Assembly (NCBI GenBank): GCA_037190665.1
Contig: JBBCJT010000081.1
Span: 1 to 46,360 of the forward strand
DNA from: JBBCJT01 sp037190665
Lineage (GTDB): Bacteria; Pseudomonadota; Alphaproteobacteria; Acetobacterales; Acetobacteraceae
Direction: 5' to 3'
DNA length: 46,360 nt
Below, piece by piece: positions 1 through 6,942 of this stretch. Position 1 is the first letter of the stretch. The number at the start of each line of letters is the position of its first letter. Below the pieces are notes generated by a model. It was not told the origin of the DNA. It saw only the letters and a program-made list of their open reading frames with translations, and ran no database searches. The position numbers and the translations under genes are program-made.

Positions 1-632
1 TCGGCGCGCGCGATGTCGTGGGTCGCGACCACCACGGCGGTGCCCGCGCCGGCCGCTTCGGTCAGCAGGCCGATGATCTCGTCGGCCTGGGTCGGATGGA
101 CAGAGGCGGTGGGCTCGTCGGCCAGCAGGATTGCCGGATCATGGGCGAGCGCGCGGGCCACGGCGGCGCGCTGGCGCTGGCCGACCGAGACCTCGTCGGG
201 CATCCGGTCGAGCAGGCCGGACAGGCCGAGCCGGTCCGCCAGCGCCTCCACCCGCACCGGGTCGTCGCGGCCGGCGATAAGCTGCGTCAGGGCGATGTTC
301 CGCCGCAGGGTCAGAAAGGGCAGCAGCAGGCCGGTCTGCGGGACGAAGCCGATCGCACGCGCCCTCAGCCGCGCCAGAGCCGGGTCGTTTTCTTTTGCCC
401 ATAATGTCGCGATATCAAAATCTTGCAGAAAGAAACCCGCCGCCTCCGCTGGCCGCAGCGCCAGCGCGAGCAGGGCAAGGAAGGTGGACTTGCCGGACCC
501 CGAAGGGCCGACCACCGCCACCCTGTCTCCGGGCATGATCGTGAAATCGGGCACGTGCAGCCGAAAGCCGCCGGGACCGCCGAGTTGTGCGGCCAGCCCA
601 TGCGCGACCAGCAGGGCCGTGCGCGGGTTCAT
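1..632 (-). CDS. ABC transporter ATP-binding protein, LolD/MacB/FtsE-like (3' end cut by window)
   Basis: This is the nucleotide-binding subunit of an ABC transporter. It hydrolyses ATP on the cytoplasmic face to drive a membrane partner that lies outside the window. The ATG at 632 opens a frame that runs off the left edge after about 210 residues. Walker A GPSGSGKST is at residues 42-50, the Q-loop (VPQTG) near 97-101, the signature SVGQRQR near 149-155 (a variant of LSGGQ), Walker B ILLADEP at 168-174 and the switch histidine in ATHD at 203-206. All catalytic elements are therefore present and only the extreme C-terminus is missing. The pattern fits the LolD/MacB/FtsE branch by general resemblance. 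A 466-bp gap full of REP-like hairpins separates it from the srf-type operon, so co-transcription with that operon is doubtful. A short AT-rich patch (about 385-430) lies inside the frame and is read through without disruption. Confidence 0.87.
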   Translation of the reverse strand, partial: MNPRTALLVAHGLAAQLGGPGGFRLHVPDFTIMPGDRVAVVGPSGSGKSTFLALLALALRPAEAAGFFLQDFDIATLWAKENDPALARLRARAIGFVPQTGLLLPFLTLRRNIALTQLIAGRDDPVRVEALADRLGLSGLLDRMPDEVSVGQRQRAAVARALAHDPAILLADEPTASVHPTQADEIIGLLTEAAGAGTAVVVATHDIARA

Positions 633-1098
633 ATCGGCGACACCGAGGGTGCAGAATCCCCTCTCCCGTCCGGCGGGCGGTTTGCGGAACACCGAGCACG
701 TTCGCGCAAAGCCCCCTCTCCCGCTGGCGGGAGAGGGAGGGGCCCGCGCTCGCGCGGGAGGGTGAGGGCGCGCGCGAGATAGCGAACCCGCGCCTTGGTG
801 CTGGCGGAAGCCCCCTCATCCCGCCCCTCTGCCGCCAGGCGGGAACCTTCCGGAAAGCCGCACGCGGTCGCCCAAAATCCCCTCGCCCACTGGCGGGACG
901 GTGAGGGCAGTGCAGTGGCGAGACGTCGCCGTGATCCGGATTGAAGCCCCCTCACCCCGGCCCTCTCCCGCCTCGCGGGAGAGGGAGAGATAGCCCTGCG
1001 CGAGAGGGAGAAGCGGCGCGGCGGAGGACTCGCGGAAGGCAGCGCGCCGACAGGCCGGCTGCGGTACCGCAGGCCCGGGCCAAGCACCGGAACCGCGC
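633..1098. repeat. Gene-free stretch with several REP-like palindromes
   Basis: No convincing gene lies in these 466 bases. Instead there are several imperfect copies of a palindromic element. The clearest are CCCTCTCCCGC/GCGGGAGAGGG arms at 714-724 and 727-737, and at 961-971 and 975-985. A second hairpin, CCCGCGC/GCGCGGG, is at 743-749 and 752-758. Degenerate copies lie near 657-676, 808-846 and 875-907. Flanking words CCCCTCACCCCGG and GGTGAGGGC recur. The arrangement resembles REP/BIME elements between operons. The hairpins could stop or stabilise transcripts from the VWA gene, whose stop codon is at 1099. Confidence 0.8.
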
Positions 1099-3033
1099 TC
1101 AGGGCAGCGCGTCGAGCGGCACCGGGAAGACCTGCTCGCCCGCGTCGCGCCGCCCGCTCAGCGTGGTCCACAGCGCGGCGTTGCCGCTGAACTCGCGGTA
1201 CAGCCGCAGCTTCGCGTCGATCCCGTTCAGCAGCCGTGCCTGCGCCCCGGCCCCCATCGCGAGCCAGGTGTCCTCCGTCATGCCCATCAGTTCCGACTGA
1301 TAGGGCAGGCCCTCAAGGAACTCGCCCAGCAGCCCGCCGAGGCCCCCGGCAGCAGCGATCCGCGACGGATCGCGCGCGGCGAGCGCCAGCGCGGCGCGGA
1401 GCTGGCCGAAGAAATCCTGCGGCGACAGCCGGGCGGAGCGGCCGGCGCGCAGGATCTCGCCCAGCGCGCCGGACAGGTCGTTGAGCTGGTTGCGCGTCAG
1501 CAGCACCCGCACGTCGACCACCGGCACGCCAGGCGGCGCCGGGTCGCGGTCGAGGATGAAGGAGCGGATCACCTCCGGCGCGGTGGTCCCCCGCTCGCGG
1601 CCCAGCCAGGCCAGCCGCATCGCTTCCGCCACCACGCGGACCTGCCGGTCGATCCGGTCCGCCTGCGGCGAGCGCGGGGCATTGCCCGCCCCGCGCAGTT
1701 CCTCGACCGACCGCCCCGTGGTCTCCGCCACGCGCAGCAGGATGCTTTCCGTCAGGTCGCCGACCAGGCTGCGGAACTGGTCCGGCGCGGCATCCGCGAT
1801 CGGGTAGTACAGCGCCTCGGTCCGACCGTCTGTGCCGGTCAGCCGCATGTACTGGGTCCGCGCGCGCGGATGGTTGCCGGCGGCGCGGCCCTGCGCGGTC
1901 AGCAGGTGGATGGCGAAGACGGTCACGCCCCGCGCCTGCGCCTCCTGCCGGATCTGCTCGATCCCCAGATGCGGCTGGGAGGCGAGCGGATCGTCCGCAT
2001 CGCGCGCGCCGGCATCGGTGATCAGCACCAGATACCGCCCGCCGAGCGAGGCCCAGTCGATCTCGTCGAGCGCGAGCTTCAGCCCGGCGACCGCGTCCTC
2101 GTCGAAGCCCTCGTTGTCGCCGGTTGCGGCTTTCATGCCGCGCATCGCGGCGAGCGCGGCTTCCGGCGGGGCGGAGAAATCCGGCCGGGCGAAGACCTGC
2201 GCGGTGTAGTCGTAGCCCGTTGGCGTCGCCGGCTTGCTGTCGCGGTAGCCGATCACGCCGAAGCGGAAATTGTCTCGCACTGCCGTCTGGCCGAGCCGGG
2301 CGACCACCGCCTCCATCGCCTCCCGCGTGCGGTCGATATAGGGCTGCATCGACACCGTGGTGTCGACCACGAACACCAGCCCGGCGCGGAAGTTCGCGAG
2401 CGCGTCCGGGGCCGGCTGCGGCGCGGGCGGATCGGCGGGAACGGAGACGGTCTCCAGCACCCGGATCGGCCCGCCCAGATCGCGGTCCACCATCGAAGCC
2501 GACAGGATCGGCAACAGGTAGAAGCGGCGCGCCATGTCCACGAAGGGGACCGGCTCCAGCGCCAGCACGCCCGCCGCCGGCCGGCCGGCCTCCGCCTCCG
2601 TGCGCAGGGAGGCGAGCCGCGCGGGTCCGTCGCCGGAGATCAGCCCGCGCGCCAGTTCCGCGGTCTCAAGGAAAACGCCTCGCCCCCGCCCCGCCGGATT
2701 GGTGAAGGCGGCGATCATGCCGTGATCCCAGGCGAGCGTCTGGGCCGCGGCCACCCAGCCTTCGGTGCGCCCGTCCGCGGCCGCGCCGATCTCCAGCCAA
2801 GGGGCACCGCCGGCCTGCGTCTCGGCGTAGACGTAGTAGGCGGCGAAGCCGAGGCCTGCCCTGCCCTGCCCGCCGCCGGCCGAGGCGTGCAGCATCGCAC
2901 CGGGCCGCAGCAGCACGCGCCGCGCCATGGTGCGCTTGCCGGCCGCGACCATCGGGCGGCGCGCCTGCGGCCGCGTCTGCGCGACGGCTGGCGCGGCGGC
3001 GGCGAGGCTCAGCACGGCGCGCCGGGGCATCAT
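1099..3033 (-). CDS. Exported VWA-domain protein with SH3-like N-terminal region, last gene of the srf-type operon
   Basis: The protein has 644 residues. The chosen ATG at 3033 overlaps the stop of the upstream gene in an ATGA junction, and translation from it gives a signal peptide (MMPRRAVLSLAAAAPAVAQT), so the product is probably periplasmic. Residues about 35-105 look like an SH3-type beta domain (an EGWVAAAQ...WDHGM pattern). A von Willebrand A domain covers about 215-395. Its metal site DTTVS at 224-228 corresponds to DxSxS with Thr replacing the first Ser, and further MIDAS-region motifs are GYRD near 262-265 and ITDAGAR near 338-344. The rest (about 400-644) is mostly helical with no recognised family. 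VWA domains of this style are known in T6SS-associated PpkA proteins, but no kinase domain is present here. The role is inferred: a metal-dependent adhesion or assembly partner of the membrane-anchored proteins in the same operon. Confidence 0.85.
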   Translation of the reverse strand: MMPRRAVLSLAAAAPAVAQTRPQARRPMVAAGKRTMARRVLLRPGAMLHASAGGGQGRAGLGFAAYYVYAETQAGGAPWLEIGAAADGRTEGWVAAAQTLAWDHGMIAAFTNPAGRGRGVFLETAELARGLISGDGPARLASLRTEAEAGRPAAGVLALEPVPFVDMARRFYLLPILSASMVDRDLGGPIRVLETVSVPADPPAPQPAPDALANFRAGLVFVVDTTVSMQPYIDRTREAMEAVVARLGQTAVRDNFRFGVIGYRDSKPATPTGYDYTAQVFARPDFSAPPEAALAAMRGMKAATGDNEGFDEDAVAGLKLALDEIDWASLGGRYLVLITDAGARDADDPLASQPHLGIEQIRQEAQARGVTVFAIHLLTAQGRAAGNHPRARTQYMRLTGTDGRTEALYYPIADAAPDQFRSLVGDLTESILLRVAETTGRSVEELRGAGNAPRSPQADRIDRQVRVVAEAMRLAWLGRERGTTAPEVIRSFILDRDPAPPGVPVVDVRVLLTRNQLNDLSGALGEILRAGRSARLSPQDFFGQLRAALALAARDPSRIAAAGGLGGLLGEFLEGLPYQSELMGMTEDTWLAMGAGAQARLLNGIDAKLRLYREFSGNAALWTTLSGRRDAGEQVFPVPLDALP

Positions 3034-4139
3034 GGCCAGTAATCCTCCAGGGTCAGCCGCGCCATCGTATCGCCCTGCCCGGCCGCCTGTTCCAGCGTGG
3101 CGCGCAGGGCGGCGCGCGGGGCTTCCGATCCAGCATCGCCCGCGCGCACCGCGTTGCGATACCACAGCGCCGCCTGCCGCGCGTCCGGCGCCGAGAAGGG
3201 CTGGCCCGGCTGGAAGCCGTTCGGGTCGTACAGCCGCGCGAGCCGCCCCATCGCCGGCGCGTCGCCGCGTTCGGCGGCGCGTTCCAGCAGCAGCAGCGCA
3301 TCGTCATGCCGGCCCGCCTGCTGCAAGGCGGCGGCGATGGCGACATAGGCGCTGATCGGGCAATCCGGCCGCGCCACGATCTCCCGCGCCGTCTGCTGCG
3401 CCACGGGCCGCCGTGCGTCATCGAGGCAGGCGAAGGGGATCTCCGGCGCGGGCGGGTGCGGCAGGTTCGGCACGGTGATCTGCAGCGGCGGGATCACCGG
3501 GCCGGGCGGCGGTTCCGGCGGGGGCTGGGGCTGTTCGTCGCGGTTCTGCCACCACCAGTATCCGCCGAGGCCGATGAGCAGCGGCAGCAGGAGCAGGGCG
3601 AGCGGCCAGTTGCGACGTCGCACCGGCGCGGCCGGATCGATCACGGGCCCATCGACGGGCGGCGGTTCCGGCGGCGGTGCGGGTGCCGGCGCTGGCTGGA
3701 GGACGGACGGCGGCACCACGACGGTCGCGTCCGCATCGTCCGGCAGCGCGGCCGGCCGCATCGTCGTGCCATTCTCGCGCGCACCGACCAGCAGCGTGCC
3801 CCGCCCCTGAAGCGGCCGGCGCGGGATCTCGATCCACGGCAGCACGAAGCGCCTGTTGCCGAGAGCCAGCAGGACAAGGTCGTAAGTATCTGTTTCCAGA
3901 TGCTCGCAGATGCCGGGCCCGAGCGTGAGGACGAGGTCCGCCCCCTCCACCCGCGCGTCCTCCGGATGCAGGATCGCCTCGGCCGCCTGGAACCCGTGCG
4001 GGCCGAGGCAGGGATGCGCGCTCGCCTCCCAGTAGATGCGCAGCCGGGGATCGCGCACGGCGGCCGCCGCGCCGGGCAGGCGCAGTTCAGCGTATCCGGG
4101 GCCGCGCGTCGGGTGGCGGCGGACGATCCCCTCGGTCAT
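3030..4139 (-). CDS. Bitopic membrane protein with periplasmic Sel1/TPR-like repeats
   Basis: The product has 369 residues. The N-terminal region (1-140) has no recognised family and appears beta-rich. A Pro-rich stretch (143-170) leads to one transmembrane helix at about 178-197, preceded by RRR, which predicts a cytoplasmic N-terminus. A second Pro-rich spacer (201-232) is followed by an outer domain with Sel1/TPR-like helical repeats (about 262-365, including GRHDDALLLLERAAERGDAPA and the DARQAALWYRNAVRAGD type). The layout (cytoplasmic domain, helix, Pro-rich linker, outer domain) mirrors the SrfA-like proteins upstream, though the N-terminal domain is different. It lies 9 bp after the SrfC stop and overlaps the VWA start by 4 bp, so translation is probably coupled. 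The repeats suggest a protein-binding scaffold in the periplasm, which is inferred. Confidence 0.82.
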   Translation of the reverse strand: MTEGIVRRHPTRGPGYAELRLPGAAAAVRDPRLRIYWEASAHPCLGPHGFQAAEAILHPEDARVEGADLVLTLGPGICEHLETDTYDLVLLALGNRRFVLPWIEIPRRPLQGRGTLLVGARENGTTMRPAALPDDADATVVVPPSVLQPAPAPAPPPEPPPVDGPVIDPAAPVRRRNWPLALLLLPLLIGLGGYWWWQNRDEQPQPPPEPPPGPVIPPLQITVPNLPHPPAPEIPFACLDDARRPVAQQTAREIVARPDCPISAYVAIAAALQQAGRHDDALLLLERAAERGDAPAMGRLARLYDPNGFQPGQPFSAPDARQAALWYRNAVRAGDAGSEAPRAALRATLEQAAGQGDTMARLTLEDYWP

Positions 4140-4148
4140 CGCAACCGC

Positions 4149-6773
4149 TCAGGCCTCCGTCCGCGCCCGGGCGAGCGCGCGCAGGACGTCGCCGAGCCGG
4201 GCGTTGGCGACGGCGTCGTACTCGGCCCCGTCGGCGCTGCGGGCGTTCGCCTCCATCACCGCCATCAGCCCGGCGATCCAGTCGGCGTTGAAGGTGCGGT
4301 CGTAAGGGGCGGGCTGCTCGGGCAGCGCCGGCGGGGCCGGATCGGGCTGGCGGCGGGTGAAGAGCGGCCGCTCCTCGCGACCCAGACGCGGGCGCTTCTC
4401 GGGCGGCACATCGCCCCAGCCCTGGCGGTGGACGAATTCGTTGACGGCCTCCTCCGCGATGGCGACCTGCTTGGATTCGGTCGCATCCACCCGGCCCTGG
4501 AAGCTCGCCCGTCGCCGCAGCCGCGCGGCGAGGCCGGCGCGCAGCTTCAACCGCCGCGCGGCCTGCGCCAGTTCGCCGGCCACTTCCAGCGCCTGCTCGC
4601 GGCTCAGCGCGAAATCGAGAAGCGCGACCGGCTCGTCGGCGACGGCGCGCATCCGGCTTTCCCAATCCTCGATGACGAAGCCGGCGAAATGCTCGAAGGC
4701 ATCGCGGGGGGCATCGTTGACCGCCGTGGGCGCATCGAGCCCGGCCAGCAACTGGCCCAGCGGATCGTCCGGGTCGCTCACCGGCGCGACCGCCCCGATC
4801 GGCACCGCGCCGGTGGAGGCATCGGCGCGCAATCGCCAGTACACCGCGCCGACGCTGTCGGAATCGACCATCAGCGCCCTCAGCAGCGGTCCCAGCATCT
4901 GCTTCTGCGCGCAGAGAGCCAGTGCGCGGGCCAGCATCCGGGCGCGGTTGCGCGCATCCTCCACCCGCTCCTCGGCATCACCGCCGCGGAAGAAGGGGCG
5001 CAGCAGCCCGGTCAGATGCACGGCGAGCTGTTCGGCGCGGGCACGGAGCTGGCGCGCCTTCAGCCCCGGATCGCAGACCGGCGCCAGTGCGGCGGCGAGG
5101 AAGCCGATGCCGCCGTCGTCGGGCCGGAGCGCCTCGTCCCACGCCTTCGCCGGATCAGAGAAATGCCGCAATACCAGCTCGTTGGAGAGATATGCCGCGC
5201 GCCGTTCGGCCACCTTCGCCCGCGCCCGCTCCGCCACCGCGGTCTCGACCCGGCGGCCCGCCTCGGTCGGATGGGGGGCGTAGTCGAACACCGCGTCGAA
5301 GCCGATCTCCGGATTTCGCAGCCAGAAGGTGTTGGCGAAGGCCGTGCCCGCCGACCATTCGTGCGGCCACTGATAGGCCTTGCCGAAGAAGTCGAGCAGG
5401 CTCGCGTTCATCCGTGCCGTCCAGCGCTGGCCCGACGCGATGTCCTCGCCCGACTTGTCCTCGAACTCCGCGTCGAACTTGGTCAGCACGAGGAACAGGT
5501 TGGCCGGCTTGCCGGCGCGGGCCTGCGGGTCGCGGCCGGCGGTCAGGCCGATCCACTCGTCCACCATGCGCGGCAGCGTCTGCACCTCCTGCACCTGCGG
5601 GCCGACGCAGAGCAGCATGGCGCTGATCTCCTGATCCGCGTTGTAGCGCTGGAACAGGTAGGCGACCTTGCCGCGCAGGAAGGCGCGGCCGAGGTTGTCC
5701 GGCTTGGCGAGAAAGGCCTTCGCGTCCGGGATCTCCTCGCGCACGCGCGCGCCGGGGAAATCCAGCAGGTCGGTGTGGTCGAAGAAGGCCCAGGGCTTCT
5801 CGGCGAGCGGCACGACCAGTTCGGTGACCAGTGCGGTCGCGAGCGCACGGTCGATCGCGACCGGCGGGCCGCCGGCGGCGTTGCGCAGAGGCACCTGCCC
5901 GACCGGCGGCTGGCCCATGCCGAACAGGGTGCGCACGTCGATGATGCTGGTCTCGCGCGGCTGCAACGCGTCGAGCCCGGCGTGGACTTCCTCGGGGAAA
6001 CCGAGCCGCTTCAGCGCGCCCAGCAGTTCCGCGCAGCAGCGGGTGAGCGTCGGATTGCCGCCCCAGAGCAACGCGAACGCCTCGGCGCGGCGTTCGGCCG
6101 GCAGGCGGGGGGCGAGCTGGGCGAAGCGGGGCCAGAAGTAGCCGGCGGCGAGCGCGCCGATCAGCGGCCGATCGCGGAAATGCTGGTGCAGGTAATCCTG
6201 CAGGTCCTCGATGTCGTCGGCATCGAGCGCGTCCGTCGCTGACGGGCCGGCGAGCTTTTCCAGCGCGGCGATATGCGCCTGGAGCTTCTCCGGCGTCGGT
6301 ATCGCCGCCTCGTCGAAGGCGAAGTCCTCAAGGTAGGTGTTGGCGAGGATCTTCACCGCGTCGGTCTGGCTGAGCAGCCGGAGCGTGATCGGCGCCTCGG
6401 CCGTGACGGGCTGGGCGGCGATGGTGAAGCGGGTGACGAGGCCGGTGCTCTCGTTGCCGCCGGGCGGGTTGATGTCGCGCAGGAAGTCGAGCCGGGCGGG
6501 GCCGAACGCGGCGGTCAGCGGCTTGCCGGCCGGGGCCGCGAGCCGGGAGACGAGGTAGGACTTGCCGGCCTGCGAGGCGCCGAACACGGCGACCGCGACG
6601 GGGCGATGCGCGGCGTTGCGCAGGCCGCGGGCGCGACGGGCGTTCTGCCGGAGTTCACGCAGCAGGGCCTCGCCGGCTTCCGGCGCGTGGGCGCCGACCC
6701 AGGCGACGCCGTCGCGGGCGGCGCGGTCGATCGCTTCGGCGCGGGCGGCCTCGCGGGGGAGATCGCCAGTCAT
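4149..6773 (-). CDS. srfC: SrfC family putative GTPase (virulence effector SrfC-like)
   Basis: The protein has 874 residues, about the family size. The ATG at 6773 is preferred over an in-frame TTG 18 bp upstream because a ribosome site GGAGAG sits about 8 nt before it. The P-loop GASQAGKS is at residues 65-72. A switch-I-like segment (NESTGLVTRF) is at 107-116, the G3 motif DFPG at 338-341 and a G4 motif TKFD at 431-434, so the G domain is interrupted by a helical insertion of over 200 residues. The remaining C-terminal half is helical. No membrane segment is visible, so it is likely cytoplasmic. The family is named after the SsrB-regulated srfABC genes of Salmonella, and its biochemical function is not established to my knowledge. 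It sits after SrfB, separated by 169 bp that hold two REP-like hairpins. Confidence 0.85.
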   Translation of the reverse strand: MTGDLPREAARAEAIDRAARDGVAWVGAHAPEAGEALLRELRQNARRARGLRNAAHRPVAVAVFGASQAGKSYLVSRLAAPAGKPLTAAFGPARLDFLRDINPPGGNESTGLVTRFTIAAQPVTAEAPITLRLLSQTDAVKILANTYLEDFAFDEAAIPTPEKLQAHIAALEKLAGPSATDALDADDIEDLQDYLHQHFRDRPLIGALAAGYFWPRFAQLAPRLPAERRAEAFALLWGGNPTLTRCCAELLGALKRLGFPEEVHAGLDALQPRETSIIDVRTLFGMGQPPVGQVPLRNAAGGPPVAIDRALATALVTELVVPLAEKPWAFFDHTDLLDFPGARVREEIPDAKAFLAKPDNLGRAFLRGKVAYLFQRYNADQEISAMLLCVGPQVQEVQTLPRMVDEWIGLTAGRDPQARAGKPANLFLVLTKFDAEFEDKSGEDIASGQRWTARMNASLLDFFGKAYQWPHEWSAGTAFANTFWLRNPEIGFDAVFDYAPHPTEAGRRVETAVAERARAKVAERRAAYLSNELVLRHFSDPAKAWDEALRPDDGGIGFLAAALAPVCDPGLKARQLRARAEQLAVHLTGLLRPFFRGGDAEERVEDARNRARMLARALALCAQKQMLGPLLRALMVDSDSVGAVYWRLRADASTGAVPIGAVAPVSDPDDPLGQLLAGLDAPTAVNDAPRDAFEHFAGFVIEDWESRMRAVADEPVALLDFALSREQALEVAGELAQAARRLKLRAGLAARLRRRASFQGRVDATESKQVAIAEEAVNEFVHRQGWGDVPPEKRPRLGREERPLFTRRQPDPAPPALPEQPAPYDRTFNADWIAGLMAVMEANARSADGAEYDAVANARLGDVLRALARARTEA

Positions 6774-6792
6774 GGGCGGTGCTCTCCGCAAA

Positions 6793-6932
6793 GACCCTCA
6801 CCCCGGCCCTCTCCCGCCAGCGGGAGAGGGAGTGCCGGACGCCGGTCTCGCTCAAGGATGAGGGTGAGCGACGGGCACCACCCCGCCGCATCGTCCCCTC
6901 TCCCGCTTGCGGAAGAGGGACAGGGTGAGGGC
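6793..6932. repeat. Pair of REP-like palindromes between srfB and srfC
   Basis: Two copies of the element found at 633-1098 lie in the only sizeable gap of the operon. The first has arms CCCTCTCCCGC/GCGGGAGAGGG at 6807-6817 and 6820-6830, preceded by ACCCTCACCCCGG. The second has CCCTCTCCCGC/GCGGAAGAGGG at 6896-6906 and 6909-6919, followed by GGGTGAGGGC. The outer words CCCTCACC and GGTGAGGG face each other, so the whole block is a BIME-like inverted pair. In the transcript it could fold and set different mRNA levels for srfB and srfC. Confidence 0.8.
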
Positions 6933-6942
6933 CGCTTCACGG

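Noticed and set aside
385..430. AT-rich patch as a possible insertion or promoter
   Set aside because: The frame of the ABC ATPase reads straight through it with plausible residues before the Q-loop, so it is ordinary coding sequence with local composition drift.
633..1098. CRISPR-like or short tandem repeat array
   Set aside because: The copies are irregular in spacing and degenerate, each is a hairpin on its own, and no cas gene is near. They fit REP/BIME elements better.
3306..6242. Long open frame on the plus strand (978 codons) opposite the srfC gene
   Set aside because: Its translation is Arg/Gly/Ala-rich with no domain, and it lies antisense to a frame with clear G-domain motifs. High GC produces such frames often. 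The same holds for plus-strand frames at 6907-9579, 11977-14412 and 22522-24303.
4149..6791. Upstream TTG start at 6791 for srfC
   Set aside because: The ribosome site GGAGAG would then lie inside the gene. It is correctly spaced for the ATG at 6773.
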